From contig NZ_CAJFDC010000001.1 of NCBI RefSeq assembly GCF_904067045.1, positions 496,001-560,000 of the forward strand: 64,000 bases of DNA, given 5' to 3'. This document shows positions 21,950 to 31,468 of the stretch, piece after piece. A program made the translations under genes and the position numbers. This stretch comes from Pseudomonas sp. FEN (lineage in GTDB: Bacteria; Pseudomonadota; Gammaproteobacteria; Pseudomonadales; Pseudomonadaceae). Under the pieces are notes generated by a model. That model was not told where the DNA came from. It ran no database searches and worked only from the letters and a program-made list of their open reading frames with translations. Numbering within the stretch: the stretch's first letter is position 1; every line of letters starts with the position of its first letter.

Positions 21950-24652
21950 ATGCCGCAGGTGGATCCCGAACTCTTCGACCGCGGCCAGTTCCAGGCGGAA
22001 CTGGCGCTGAAGGCCAGCCCCATCGCCGCCTTCAAGAAAGCCATCCGCCAGGCCCGCGAGGTCCTCGACGAGCGCTTTCGCGCCGGGCGCGATATCCGCC
22101 GGCTGATCGAAGACCGCGCCTGGTTCGTCGATAACATCCTGCAACAGGCCTGGGACCAGTTCAGCTGGAGCGAAGACGCCGACATCGCCCTGGTGGCGGT
22201 CGGCGGCTACGGTCGCGGCGAACTGCACCCCTACTCGGACATCGACCTGCTGATCCTGCTCGACAACGCCGACCACGAAATTTTTCGCGATTCCATCGAG
22301 CGTTTCCTGACCCTGCTCTGGGACATCGGCCTGGAAGTCGGCCAGAGCGTGCGTTCGGTCGACGAGTGCGCCGAAGAGGCCCGGGCCGACCTCACGGTCA
22401 TTACCAACCTGATGGAAAGCCGCACCGTCGCCGGCCCCGAACGCCTGCGCCTGCGCATGCTCGAGGTCACCAGCACGGCGCACATGTGGCCGAGCAAGGA
22501 CTTCTTCCTGGCCAAGCACGCCGAGCAGAAGGCCCGGCACCACAAGTACAACGACACCGAATACAACCTGGAACCCAACGTCAAGGGCTCGCCCGGCGGT
22601 CTGCGGGATATCCAGACGATCCTCTGGGTCGCCCGGCGCCAGTACGGCACCCTGAACCTGCGGGCCCTGGCCGGTGAAGGCTTTCTGGTGGAAAGCGAAA
22701 ACGCCCTGCTGGCCTCGTCCCAGGAGTTCCTCTGGAAAGTCCGCTACGCCCTGCACATGCTCGCCGGACGCGCCGAAGACCGCCTGCTGTTCGACCACCA
22801 GCGCAGCATCGCCGGGCTCCTCGGTTTCAAGGGCGACGATGCGAAACAGGCGATCGAAAACTTCATGCAGCAGTACTACCGGGTGGTCATGAGCATCGCC
22901 CAGCTCAGCGACCTGATCATCCAGCATTTCGAGGAAATCATCCTCGCCCCGGAAGACGAAGCGCCGCCACAACCGTTGAACTCGCGCTTCCAGTTGCACG
23001 ATGGTTACATCGAGGCGAGCAACCCCAACGTCTTCCGGCGCACACCGTTCGCCATGCTGGAAATCTTCGTGCTGATGGCCCAGCAGCCGGAAATCAAGGG
23101 CGTGCGTGCCGACACCATCCGCCTGCTGCGCGAATACCGCCATCTGATCGACGACGACTTCCGCAACGATATCCGTAACACCAGCCTGTTCATCGAACTG
23201 TTCAAGTGCAAGATCGGTATCCACCGCAACCTGCGGCGGATGAACCGCTACGGCATCCTCGGGCGCTACCTGCCGGAGTTCGGCGATATCGTCGGGCAGA
23301 TGCAGCACGACCTGTTCCACATCTACACCGTGGACGCGCACACCCTGAACCTGATCAAGCACCTGCGCAAACTGCAGTACACCCAGGTTTCGGAGAAATT
23401 CCCGCTGGCCGCCAAGCTCATGGCCAAGCTGCCCAAGCCCGAACTGATCTACATGGCCGGGCTCTACCACGACATCGGCAAGGGCCGTCACGGCGACCAT
23501 TCGGAACTCGGTGCGGTGGATGCCGCGGCCTTCTGCGCGCGCCACCAACTGCCGCAGTGGGACAGCCGCCTGATCGTCTGGCTGGTGCAGAACCACCTGG
23601 TGATGTCCACCACCGCCCAGCGCAAGGACCTCTCCGACCCACAGGTCATCCATGACTTCGCGCAGACCGTCGGCGACCAGGTGCACCTGGACTACCTGTA
23701 CGTACTGACCGTCGCCGACATCAACGCGACCAACCCGAGCCTGTGGAACTCCTGGCGCGCCAGCCTGTTGCGCCAGCTCTACACCGAGACCAAGCGTGCC
23801 CTGCGCCGCGGCCTGGAAAACCCGGTGGACCGCGAGGAGCAGATTCGCCAGACGCAAAGCGCCGCGCTGGATATCCTGGTACGCGCCGGCACCGACCCGG
23901 ACGATGTCGAGCAGCTCTGGTCGCAACTGGGCGATGACTACTTCCTGCGCCACACCGCCGGCGACGTGGCCTGGCACAGCGACGCGATCCTGCAGCAGCC
24001 GGCCGATGGCGGCCCGCTGGTGCTGATCAAGGAAACCACCCAGCGCGAGTTCGAGGGTGGCACGCAGATCTTCATCTACGCCCCGGACCAGCATGACTTC
24101 TTCGCCGTGACCGTGGCCGCGATGGACCAGCTCAACCTGAACATCCACGACGCCCGGGTCATCACCTCCAGCAGTCAGTTCACCCTCGACACCTACATCG
24201 TGCTGGACAACGACGGTGGCTCCATCGGCGACAATCCGAAGCGGGTCAAGCAGATCCGCGACGGCCTGACCGAAGCCCTGCGCAACCCGGACAACTACCC
24301 GACCATCATCCAGCGCCGGGTACCGCGCCAACTCAAGCACTTCGCCTTCGCGCCGCAGGTGACCATCCACAACGATGCCCAGCGGCCGGTCACGGTGCTG
24401 GAACTGAGCGCGCCGGACCGCCCCGGGCTGCTGGCGCGGATTGGCAAGATCTTCCTGGAGTTCGACCTGTCGCTGCAGAACGCCAAGATCGCCACCCTGG
24501 GCGAGCGGGTGGAGGACGTGTTCTTCATTACCGACGCCGACAGCCAACCGCTGTCCGACCCGCAGCTGTGCAGCCGATTGCAGGACGCCATCGTCGAACA
24601 GTTGAGCGTCGACGCCGAACCGCCCATTGAAACGATGCGCCTGAGTATCTGA
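21950..24652 (+). CDS. glnD: Bifunctional [PII] uridylyltransferase / uridylyl-removing enzyme
   Basis: GlnD is the primary nitrogen sensor. It uridylylates PII when glutamine is low and removes UMP when it is high. The 900-residue protein has a nucleotidyltransferase domain with [17 protein letters not shown] near residue 86. An HD hydrolase domain carries [15 protein letters not shown] near residue 505. Two C-terminal ACT domains begin near residues 700 and 810 ([14 protein letters not shown]) and bind glutamine. AAGGAAA precedes the ATG. Its order map-glnD-dapC is conserved in Pseudomonas. Confidence 0.97.
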   Translation: MPQVDPELFDRGQFQAELALKASPIAAFKKAIRQAREVLDERFRAGRDIRRLIEDRAWFVDNILQQAWDQFSWSEDADIALVAVGGYGRGELHPYSDIDLLILLDNADHEIFRDSIERFLTLLWDIGLEVGQSVRSVDECAEEARADLTVITNLMESRTVAGPERLRLRMLEVTSTAHMWPSKDFFLAKHAEQKARHHKYNDTEYNLEPNVKGSPGGLRDIQTILWVARRQYGTLNLRALAGEGFLVESENALLASSQEFLWKVRYALHMLAGRAEDRLLFDHQRSIAGLLGFKGDDAKQAIENFMQQYYRVVMSIAQLSDLIIQHFEEIILAPEDEAPPQPLNSRFQLHDGYIEASNPNVFRRTPFAMLEIFVLMAQQPEIKGVRADTIRLLREYRHLIDDDFRNDIRNTSLFIELFKCKIGIHRNLRRMNRYGILGRYLPEFGDIVGQMQHDLFHIYTVDAHTLNLIKHLRKLQYTQVSEKFPLAAKLMAKLPKPELIYMAGLYHDIGKGRHGDHSELGAVDAAAFCARHQLPQWDSRLIVWLVQNHLVMSTTAQRKDLSDPQVIHDFAQTVGDQVHLDYLYVLTVADINATNPSLWNSWRASLLRQLYTETKRALRRGLENPVDREEQIRQTQSAALDILVRAGTDPDDVEQLWSQLGDDYFLRHTAGDVAWHSDAILQQPADGGPLVLIKETTQREFEGGTQIFIYAPDQHDFFAVTVAAMDQLNLNIHDARVITSSSQFTLDTYIVLDNDGGSIGDNPKRVKQIRDGLTEALRNPDNYPTIIQRRVPRQLKHFAFAPQVTIHNDAQRPVTVLELSAPDRPGLLARIGKIFLEFDLSLQNAKIATLGERVEDVFFITDADSQPLSDPQLCSRLQDAIVEQLSVDAEPPIETMRLSI

Positions 24653-24663
24653 TAAATGCTTCC

Positions 24664-24763
24664 CTGTAGGAGCGGCCGGTCGACGCGCGATTGCTCGCGA
24701 TGCGTCAGTCCAGACACCTTGCTGACGACTGACACAGCGTCATCGCGGGCAGGCCGCTCCGAC
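24664..24763. repeat. REP/BIME-type inverted repeat
   Basis: It begins CTGTAGGAGCGGCC and ends with GGCCGCTCC in inverted orientation, with internal TCGCGAT-type arms. It fills most of the 171-bp gap between glnD and dapC and probably folds into a long hairpin in either transcript. Confidence 0.65.
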
Positions 24764-24823
24764 ACTTGATCGACCCGCGCCCGGCAGGCCGCATGCCTAC
24801 AACCGAATTGAACGAGACTGTCC

Positions 24824-26023
24824 ATGAACAACGCCCTGAACCAGTTGCAGCCCTATCCGTTCGAGAAACTGCGCGCCCTGCTCGGCAGCGTGACGCCGAA
24901 TGCGGACAAGCGGCCGATCGCCCTGTCCATCGGTGAACCGAAGCACCGCTCGCCGGCGTTCGTCGCCGAAGCCCTGAGCGCCAACCTGGAGCAGATGGCG
25001 GTGTACCCGACCACCCTCGGCGTACCGGCCCTGCGGGAAGCCATCGGTGCCTGGTGCGAGCGGCGTTTCGGCGTGCCCAGCGGCTGGATCGACCCGGCGC
25101 GCAATATCCTGCCGGTCAATGGCACCCGCGAGGCGCTGTTCGCCTTCACCCAGACCGTGGTCAACCGTGGCGACGACGCGCTGGTGGTCAGTCCCAATCC
25201 GTTCTACCAAATCTACGAAGGTGCCGCCTTCCTCGCCGGGGCCAAGCCGCACTACCTGCCGTGCCTGGACGAGAACGGCTTCAACCCGGACTTCGATGCC
25301 GTGCCGGCCGAGATCTGGCAGCGCTGCCAGATCCTGTTCCTGTGCTCGCCGGGCAATCCGACCGGGGCGCTGATCCCGCTGGAAACCCTGAAGAAGTTGA
25401 TCGCCCTGGCCGACGAACATGACTTCGTGATCGCCGCCGACGAGTGCTACAGCGAGCTGTATTTCGACGAACAGACCCCACCGCCGGGCCTGCTCAGCGC
25501 CTGTGTGGCTCTCGGGCGCAAGGACTTCAAGCGCTGCGTGGTGTTCCACAGCCTGTCCAAGCGTTCCAACCTGCCAGGACTGCGTTCCGGCTTCGTCGCT
25601 GGCGACGCGGATATTCTCAAGGCTTTCCTGCTGTATCGCACCTACCACGGCTGCGCGATGCCGGTGCAGACCCAACTGGCCAGCGTGGCGGCCTGGAACG
25701 ACGAAGTGCATGTGCGGGCCAACCGCGCGCTGTACCGGGAAAAGTTCGATGCGGTGCTGGAGATCCTGGCGCCAGTGCTGGATGTGCAACGACCGGATGG
25801 CAGCTTCTACCTGTGGCCGAATGTGCAGGGCGATGACGCGGCGTTCTGCCGTGACCTGTTCGCCGAGGAACATGTGACGGTGGTGCCGGGTTCCTACCTG
25901 TCCCGCGAAGTCGACGGCGTCAACCCGGGGGCTGGGCGCGTGCGCATGGCGCTGGTCGCGCCATTGGCCGAGTGTGTCGAGGCGGCGGAACGGATTCGCG
26001 CGTTCATCCTGCGCCGTAAGTAG
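24824..26023 (+). CDS. dapC: Succinyldiaminopimelate transaminase
   Basis: DapC transfers an amino group from glutamate to N-succinyl-2-amino-6-ketopimelate in lysine and peptidoglycan precursor synthesis. The 399-residue protein is a PLP fold-type I aminotransferase with the substrate region SIGEPKHRSPAFV, the PLP-binding SPGNPTG, and the Schiff-base lysine in HSLSKRSNLPGLRSG near residue 244. Start MNNALNQLQPYPFEKLRALL is typical of the Pseudomonas enzyme. dapD lies 2.6 kb downstream and dapE 11 kb downstream on the same strand. Confidence 0.93.
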   Translation: MNNALNQLQPYPFEKLRALLGSVTPNADKRPIALSIGEPKHRSPAFVAEALSANLEQMAVYPTTLGVPALREAIGAWCERRFGVPSGWIDPARNILPVNGTREALFAFTQTVVNRGDDALVVSPNPFYQIYEGAAFLAGAKPHYLPCLDENGFNPDFDAVPAEIWQRCQILFLCSPGNPTGALIPLETLKKLIALADEHDFVIAADECYSELYFDEQTPPPGLLSACVALGRKDFKRCVVFHSLSKRSNLPGLRSGFVAGDADILKAFLLYRTYHGCAMPVQTQLASVAAWNDEVHVRANRALYREKFDAVLEILAPVLDVQRPDGSFYLWPNVQGDDAAFCRDLFAEEHVTVVPGSYLSREVDGVNPGAGRVRMALVAPLAECVEAAERIRAFILRRK

Positions 26024-26057
26024 TTACGGCCAGGGGCGCCCTCAAGCCGAACGCAAT

Positions 26058-26193
26058 CCTGTGGCAAGCGGGCTTGCCCGTGCTGGGGCGCGAAGCGACC
26101 CTAAAACCGATGAACTCAGTCTGGCAGGTAGACCGAGATAACCGATTTTACGACTGCTTCGCAGCCGAACGCGGGCAAGCCCGCTCGCCACAA
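26058..26193. repeat. BIME element (inverted REP pair)
   Basis: Inverted ends TGTGGCAAGCGGGCTTGCCCG and its complement CGGGCAAGCCCGCTCGCCACA surround a centre with GCTTCGC hairpins. It is the same family as the repeats at 31469-33317 and 39691-39810. It sits between dapC and the convergent antiporter gene. Confidence 0.85.
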
Positions 26194-26212
26194 AGCACAA
26201 GCCTCAAAGCAC

Positions 26213-26310
26213 AAGGCACAAGGCACAAGGCACAAGGCACAAGGCACAAGGCTCAAGGCTCAAGGCTCAAGGCTCAAGGCTCAAGGCTCAAGGCTCAAGG
26301 CTCAAGGCTC
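26213..26310. repeat. Heptanucleotide tandem repeat, 5 + 9 copies
   Basis: Five exact copies of AAGGCAC (26213-26247) run directly into nine exact copies of AAGGCTC (26248-26310), 14 heptamers in 98 bp, with degenerate copies just upstream. It begins right after the end of a BIME. Together these two repeats occupy nearly all of the 335-bp gap between dapC and the antiporter gene. The frame through it is not a credible gene. Confidence 0.95.
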
Positions 26311-26358
26311 AAGGTAGTGTGACTAACTGAACAGCCTGTGAATACCACTCGCCGCAGG

Positions 26359-28014
26359 CTATTTCACCGAGCCGAGGTTCGCCTCGCTCAGGTCCAGCTC
26401 CGCCAGCACCTCGCGCAACACATCGTCGCCGATCTGGTGCTGGCGACTGAGCCGGTACAACTCCAGGCGCTGCGCGCGCAGCGCCTTCAAACGCAGGCGG
26501 CGCTCCAGCAGATCCATCTGCAACGCCTGCGCCTGGGCCTCGGCGGAGTCGTTGAACACATCCAACTGATGCCGGTATTCGGCCATCAACTGCGCCTTCA
26601 ACTCGGTCGCCAACGCAGCCTGGCTCGCATCCAGGGCCGTGGCCGTGTCTTGCGGGGCGCCCAGTTCCTCGACCTCCAGCACACGGATCGCCGCCTCGGC
26701 GGTCTTCTTCCAGGCTTCGCGCACTTCGCCGCGGTGCTGGTCATCCTCACTCTTTGGAAGGTCGCGCAACAGCAGCGGCAGGGCAATGCTGGCCGTCGCC
26801 AAAGACAGCAGGATTACCCCAGCAGCGATGAAAATCAGCACGTCTCGCTCGGGAAAATCCACCCCGGGCGCAATCAGCAGCGGCACCGACATCACACCCG
26901 CCAGCGTCACCGCCCCGCGCACGCCGCCTACCGTCAGCAACCAGCAGGAGCGCCCCTTGGCCATCCCCGACAACTGGCTTTTACCCCGCCAGTCCCGCAG
27001 CAGCTCCGCCAAGCGCCAAATGCTGTGCACCCAGATAAAACGCAATGCCAGCAACGCCAGAAAAATCGCCAGCACCTCCAGGCAGCGGTACAGCAGGGTC
27101 GGCCATAACGAGGGCTGATGACTGGCGACCGCCTTGACGATGTCCGGTAACTGCAAGCCCAACAACAGGAAAATCAGCCCGTTGAAGGCAAACTCCAGCA
27201 ACGACCAGACACTACGGTTGAGCAGTCGGGTACTGGTCTGACGCGGCAACAGGTCGAGCCAGCTCTGCATCATCCCCGCCGCCACCGCGGAAAGAATCCC
27301 CGACACACCAAGGCGTTCGGCCAACACATAAGCAGCGAATGGCAACAGCAACATAAACACCACGTGGGTCGCCGGGTCGTCCCAACCGCGAGCGATCATC
27401 CACACCCGAAGCCGGCCCACCAGCCAGCTCAGTCCCACACCGATGGCCAAACCGCCGACGGCCACCAGGACAAAAGCCACACTCGCACTGGCCAGGGAAA
27501 ATACCCCGGTCACGGCCGCCACCAGGGCGAACTTGAAGGTCACCAGACCCGACGCATCGTTCATCAGCGCCTCGCCCTGGAGCATGTGCATCAACGGCGT
27601 CGGCAAACGGTTCTGGGCGATGGCGGAAACCGCCACGGCATCGGTCGGCGACAACACGGCCGCCAAGGCGAACGCCACCGGCAAGGGGATGGCCGGCAAC
27701 AACCAGTTAATGAAATAGCCGGCACCGACCACCGTGAACAACACCAGCCCCACGGCCAGGGTCAGGATCGGTCCACGCAAGCGCCACAGCTCGCGCTTGG
27801 GCATGCGCCAGCCATCGGAAAACAACAAGGGTGGGAGAAACAGAAACAGAAACAATTCCGGATCCAGCGCCACATGCAGGCCCAGGGTCGGCCAGGCCAA
27901 CAAGGCGCCCGCGGCGATCTGCACCAGGGGCAGGGGCAGCGGGAGCACCCGCCAGAGCAAACGCGAGACGCCGACCAACATCAGCAGAATCAGGACGGTG
28001 TAGGCAGTCTGCAT
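26359..28014 (-). CDS. Na+/H+ antiporter, CPA1/NhaP family
   Basis: A cation/proton antiporter of the inner membrane. From ATG 28014 (MQTAYTVLIL, GGGA about 9 nt upstream) it is 551 residues. About 12 hydrophobic segments fill the first 420 residues, including FLFLPPLLFSDGWRM and the ion-binding signature SPTDAVAVSAI with the following MNDASGLV. The last 130 residues form a soluble, charged, probably helical tail. TTG at 28029 and ATG at 28023 are alternative starts. Its ion preference cannot be told from sequence. It converges on dapC across the BIME/heptamer region. Confidence 0.88.
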   Translation of the reverse strand: MQTAYTVLILLMLVGVSRLLWRVLPLPLPLVQIAAGALLAWPTLGLHVALDPELFLFLFLPPLLFSDGWRMPKRELWRLRGPILTLAVGLVLFTVVGAGYFINWLLPAIPLPVAFALAAVLSPTDAVAVSAIAQNRLPTPLMHMLQGEALMNDASGLVTFKFALVAAVTGVFSLASASVAFVLVAVGGLAIGVGLSWLVGRLRVWMIARGWDDPATHVVFMLLLPFAAYVLAERLGVSGILSAVAAGMMQSWLDLLPRQTSTRLLNRSVWSLLEFAFNGLIFLLLGLQLPDIVKAVASHQPSLWPTLLYRCLEVLAIFLALLALRFIWVHSIWRLAELLRDWRGKSQLSGMAKGRSCWLLTVGGVRGAVTLAGVMSVPLLIAPGVDFPERDVLIFIAAGVILLSLATASIALPLLLRDLPKSEDDQHRGEVREAWKKTAEAAIRVLEVEELGAPQDTATALDASQAALATELKAQLMAEYRHQLDVFNDSAEAQAQALQMDLLERRLRLKALRAQRLELYRLSRQHQIGDDVLREVLAELDLSEANLGSVK

Positions 28015-28229
28015 AAAAGGCATTCCCAATCGTTCAACAACACATCCCTGGCAAACGCTTGCCGTCGAAGTGCCATATTAGCCGCTTAAGCTGCCGTCCG
28101 GGCGCTGCACGAAAGTCGCAGCCGCCAGGGGAAGATGTAACCACGCACGACTAAGGCGCCTAAGCGGCCCGCTCATGGCATAATCTTTCACCTTTCATCC
28201 TTCGCATCTCCAAAGGGGAGGCAATTGCT

Positions 28230-28592
28230 GTGACCGCTTCGAGCAAAACGTTGCACCTTTTCGGAATCAAGGCCTGCGACACCATGAAAAAGGCCCGCAC
28301 CTGGCTCGACGAGCAGGCCGTGCCCTACGAGTTCCATGACTACAAGACCACCGGCATCGACCGCGAACACCTGACCCAGTGGTGCAACGAGCACGGCTGG
28401 GAAGTACTGCTGAACCGCGCCGGAACCACCTTTCGCAAACTCGACGACGAACGTAAAGCCGATCTCGACCAGGCGAAAGCGATTGAACTGATGCTGGCAC
28501 AACCCTCGATGATCAAGCGCCCGGTGCTTGATCTCGGTGACCGAACCCTGATTGGCTTCAAGCCAGATAGCTATGCGGCGGCCCTCAACTGA
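28230..28592 (+). CDS. ArsC/Spx-family protein (YffB-like)
   Basis: A 120-residue thioredoxin-fold protein of the ArsC/Spx superfamily, closest in pattern to YffB. The single cysteine is in FGIKACDTMKKARTWL near residue 16, and the C-terminal IKRPVLDLGDRTLIGF matches the family's RPV motif. The start is GTG, supported by AAGGGGAGG about 8 nt upstream; no ATG fits. YffB-type proteins are thought to be glutathione-dependent reductases, but the substrate is unknown. It lies 45 bp before dapD, an arrangement also seen in other gammaproteobacteria. Confidence 0.85.
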   Translation: MTASSKTLHLFGIKACDTMKKARTWLDEQAVPYEFHDYKTTGIDREHLTQWCNEHGWEVLLNRAGTTFRKLDDERKADLDQAKAIELMLAQPSMIKRPVLDLGDRTLIGFKPDSYAAALN

Positions 28593-28637
28593 GCCAGAGC
28601 GCTCAAGGCCCCCACTCATTTTGCAAGAGGTAACAGC

Positions 28638-29672
28638 ATGTCCACTACTCTGTTCAGCCTGGGCTTCGGCGTTGGCACCCAGAACCGTCAAGGTGCCTGG
28701 CTGGAAGTTTTCTACGCCCAACCCCTGATTCAGCCAGCAGCCGAACTGATCGCCGCGATCGCGCCGATCCTCGGCTACAGCGGCGGCAACCAGGCGATCA
28801 CCTTCAGCACCGCCCAAGCCTCGCAACTGGCCGAGGCCCTGAAAAGCGTCGACGCCGCCCAGGCCGCCCTGCTGACCCGCCTGGCCGAAAGCCACAAGCC
28901 GCTGGTCGCCACCGTGCTGGCCGAAGACGTCCAGCTGACTTCGACCCCCGAGGCCTACCTCAAGCTGCACCTGCTCTCCCATCGTTTGGTCAAGCCTCAC
29001 GGCCTGAGCCTGGCGGGCGTGTTCCCGCTGCTGCCGAACGTGGCCTGGACCAGCCTGGGCGCGATCGACCTGTCGGAGCTGGCCGCGCATCAACTGGAAG
29101 CCCGCCTGCGCGGCGAGCTGCTGGAAGTATTCTCGGTGGACAAGTTCCCGAAAATGACCGACTACGTGGTCCCGAGCGGCGTGCGCATCGCTGACAGCGC
29201 GCGGATTCGCCTGGGCGCCTATATCGGCGAAGGCACCACCGTGATGCACGAAGGTTTCGTCAACTTCAACGCCGGCACCGAAGGCCCGGGCATGATCGAG
29301 GGCCGCGTGTCGGCGGGCGTCTTCGTCGGCAAGGGTTCCGACTTGGGCGGCGGCTGCTCGACCATGGGCACCCTGTCCGGTGGCGGCAACATCGTCATCA
29401 AGGTCGGCGAAGGCTGCCTGATCGGCGCCAACGCCGGTATCGGCATTCCGCTGGGTGACCGCAACACCGTGGAGTCGGGCCTGTACGTGACCGCCGGGAC
29501 CAAGGTCGCGCTGCTCGACGAGAACAACCAGCTGGTCAAGGTGCTCAAGGCCCGCGACCTGGCCGGCCTGCCGGACCTGCTGTTCCGGCGTAACTCGGAA
29601 ACCGGCGCGGTGGAGTGCAAGAGCCACAAATCGGCCATCGCGCTGAACGAAGCCCTGCACGCGCATAACTGA
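28638..29672 (+). CDS. dapD: Tetrahydrodipicolinate N-succinyltransferase
   Basis: DapD succinylates tetrahydrodipicolinate in the succinylase branch of lysine/meso-DAP synthesis. The 344-residue form is the longer Pseudomonas type. It has an N-terminal domain up to about residue 170, then a left-handed beta-helix of hexapeptide repeats (VRIADSARIRLGAYIGEGTTV onward) and a short C-terminal domain ending NEALHAHN. AGAGG lies just upstream of ATG. It works between DapA/B and DapC/E, and both dapC and dapE are in this window. Confidence 0.96.
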   Translation: MSTTLFSLGFGVGTQNRQGAWLEVFYAQPLIQPAAELIAAIAPILGYSGGNQAITFSTAQASQLAEALKSVDAAQAALLTRLAESHKPLVATVLAEDVQLTSTPEAYLKLHLLSHRLVKPHGLSLAGVFPLLPNVAWTSLGAIDLSELAAHQLEARLRGELLEVFSVDKFPKMTDYVVPSGVRIADSARIRLGAYIGEGTTVMHEGFVNFNAGTEGPGMIEGRVSAGVFVGKGSDLGGGCSTMGTLSGGGNIVIKVGEGCLIGANAGIGIPLGDRNTVESGLYVTAGTKVALLDENNQLVKVLKARDLAGLPDLLFRRNSETGAVECKSHKSAIALNEALHAHN

Positions 29673-29709
29673 GCAGGATTGCTGCCGGCGATGGCGCCCG
29701 CAAGGCCGC

Positions 29710-29800
29710 CTTCGCGGGCAAGCTCCGTTCCCACAGGTTCATCGCGTGCTCGGCACCTGCGCGCGACGCCGTACCGTGGGAACGGAGCTTGCCCGCGAAG
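29710..29800. repeat. Perfect 25-bp inverted REP pair
   Basis: 29710-29734 is the exact reverse complement of 29776-29800 (core CGCGGGCAAGCTCCGTTCCCAC), separated by 41 nt. It is a BIME in the 189-bp gap between dapD and csdA and could act as a strong mRNA stabiliser or partial terminator. Confidence 0.9.
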
Positions 29801-29861
29801 AGGCCCTCAAAGCGACCACGAATCTCGCCGGCAAGTGTTCCCACCACCAGGGCCGAACACC

Positions 29862-31067
29862 ATGTTGATACCGTCTCCCTGGCGCGCCGATTTCCCGGCC
29901 ATCGCCGCCCTGCAACGGCAAGACCAGATCTATCTGGACAGCGCCGCCACGACCCAGAAGCCCCAGGCGCTGATCGCTGCCCTGGCGCACTATTACAGCA
30001 ACGGTGCGGCCAACGTGCACCGTGCCCAGCACCTGCCCGGCGCCCACGCCACCCAGGCCTTCGAAGACAGCCGGAGCAAGGTCGGCCAGTGGCTCAACGT
30101 GGGCAACAGCGGACAGATCGTTTTCAGTCACGGCGCCACCTCGGCGCTGAATCTCCTGGCCTATGGCCTGGAAGCCCTGTTCCAGCCCGGCGACGAGATT
30201 GTCATCAGCGCCCTGGAGCATCACGCCAACCTGCTGCCCTGGCAGCAACTGGCACAACGCCGGGGACTGCGACTGGTGGTGCTGCCAATCAACGCCGGCG
30301 GCCTGATCGACCTGGGCGCCGCCCAGCAGTTGATCGGCCCGCGGACTCGCTTGTTGGCGCTCAGCCAGCTGTCCAACGTGCTCGGGGCCTGGCAACCGCT
30401 GGAACCCTTGCTCGCGCTGGCGCGGTCGTTCAATGCGCTGAGCGTGGTCGACGGCGCCCAGGGCGTGGTCCACGGTCGCCACGACGTCCAGGCACTGGGC
30501 TGCGATTTCTATGTTTTTTCCAGCCACAAGCTCTACGGCCCCGACGGCGTGGGCGTGCTCTATGGCCGCAACGAAGCCCTGAAGCAACTGCGCCACTGGC
30601 AGTTCGGCGGTGAAATGGTGCTGGACGCGGACTATCAGCAGGCCAACTTCCGCCCCGCGCCATTGGGCTTCGAAGCCGGAACGCCGCCCATTGCCGGCGT
30701 CATCGGCCTCGGCGCGACCCTCGACTACCTGGCCGGCCTCGACCAGGCCGCCGTCTCGGCCCACGAAGCGGCGCTGCACGCCCATCTGTTGCAGGGTTTG
30801 CAGGTACGCAATGGCGTCCGCCTGCTGGGCGAACCGCAGTTGGCGCTGGCCAGTTTCGTCGTCGACGGCGTGCACAATGCCGATCTGGCTCACCTGCTGA
30901 CCGACCAGGGGATTGCCGTGCGCGCCGGCCATCACTGTGCGATGCCACTGATGAAACAGCTCGGGTTGGCGGGCGCGATCCGCGTATCGCTGGGGCTGTA
31001 CAACGACTCCGACGACCTGGAGCGGTTTTTCGAGGCGCTGGATCAAGCCCTGGAGCTATTGCGATGA
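29862..31067 (+). CDS. csdA: Cysteine desulfurase CsdA
   Basis: CsdA takes sulfur from cysteine as an enzyme persulfide, with PLP as cofactor, and passes it to CsdE. The 401-residue protein is a group II (SufS-like) desulfurase. The PLP lysine is K223 in FSSHKLYGPDGVG, and the catalytic cysteine C359 is in VRAGHHCAMPLM. DLAGAT-like opening YLDSAATTQKP is present. I chose ATG 29862 (MLIPSPWRADFPAI); the frame is open upstream through REP sequence. It overlaps csdE by 4 bp (ATGA). tcdA nearby supports csdA over sufS as the name. Confidence 0.93.
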   Translation: MLIPSPWRADFPAIAALQRQDQIYLDSAATTQKPQALIAALAHYYSNGAANVHRAQHLPGAHATQAFEDSRSKVGQWLNVGNSGQIVFSHGATSALNLLAYGLEALFQPGDEIVISALEHHANLLPWQQLAQRRGLRLVVLPINAGGLIDLGAAQQLIGPRTRLLALSQLSNVLGAWQPLEPLLALARSFNALSVVDGAQGVVHGRHDVQALGCDFYVFSSHKLYGPDGVGVLYGRNEALKQLRHWQFGGEMVLDADYQQANFRPAPLGFEAGTPPIAGVIGLGATLDYLAGLDQAAVSAHEAALHAHLLQGLQVRNGVRLLGEPQLALASFVVDGVHNADLAHLLTDQGIAVRAGHHCAMPLMKQLGLAGAIRVSLGLYNDSDDLERFFEALDQALELLR

Positions 31068-31468
31068 GCCTGCCCGCCGAGGCGCGGCTCGTGCTGGAAA
31101 ACTTCCAGCACCTGGCGGGCTGGGAACAACGGGCACGGCTGCTGATGCAATGGGGTGAGCGCTTGCCGCCCTTGGGCGACGCCGACAAGACCGAGGCCAA
31201 CCGCGTGCATGGCTGCGAAAGCCGGGTGTGGTTGACCGGTCGCTTGCAAGATGGTCAGTGGCAGTTTGCCGCGAGCAGCGATGCACGCTTGATTCGCGGC
31301 CTGGTGGCGCTATTGCTGGTGCGGGTCAACGGCTTGAGCGCCGACGAGTTGCGGCAGGTCGACCTGCCGGACTGGTTCGCCCAGCTTGGCCTGTCCCGGC
31401 AGTTGTCGCCATCGCGCAGCAACGGGCTGAATGCCGTGTTGCAACGAATGCGTGAGTTGACGCAATAG
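31064..31468 (+). CDS. csdE: Sulfur acceptor protein CsdE (SufE family)
   Basis: CsdE receives sulfane sulfur from CsdA on a conserved cysteine and passes it on. The 134-residue protein is a SufE domain with the acceptor C51 in RVHGCESRVWL. Translation is coupled to csdA by the ATGA overlap. Its last 40 bp (31429-31468, encoding NAVLQRMRELTQ and stop) are copied at the end of each complete unit of the tandem array that follows. The copies are not expressed as part of csdE because the native stop is intact. Confidence 0.92.
   Translation: MSLPAEARLVLENFQHLAGWEQRARLLMQWGERLPPLGDADKTEANRVHGCESRVWLTGRLQDGQWQFAASSDARLIRGLVALLLVRVNGLSADELRQVDLPDWFAQLGLSRQLSPSRSNGLNAVLQRMRELTQ

Noticed and set aside
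21839..24547. A 902-residue frame antisense to glnD
   Set aside because: Same shadow effect; glnD has all catalytic motifs on the plus strand.
26074..26322. An 82-residue frame with a 7-residue repeat across the heptamer tract
   Set aside because: It starts inside a BIME, has no ribosome site, and its repeat is a simple consequence of the 7-bp DNA period.
31064..31468. Naming the pair sufS-sufE
   Set aside because: No other suf genes are near, and tcdA (csdL) is adjacent, so csdA-csdE is the better supported name.
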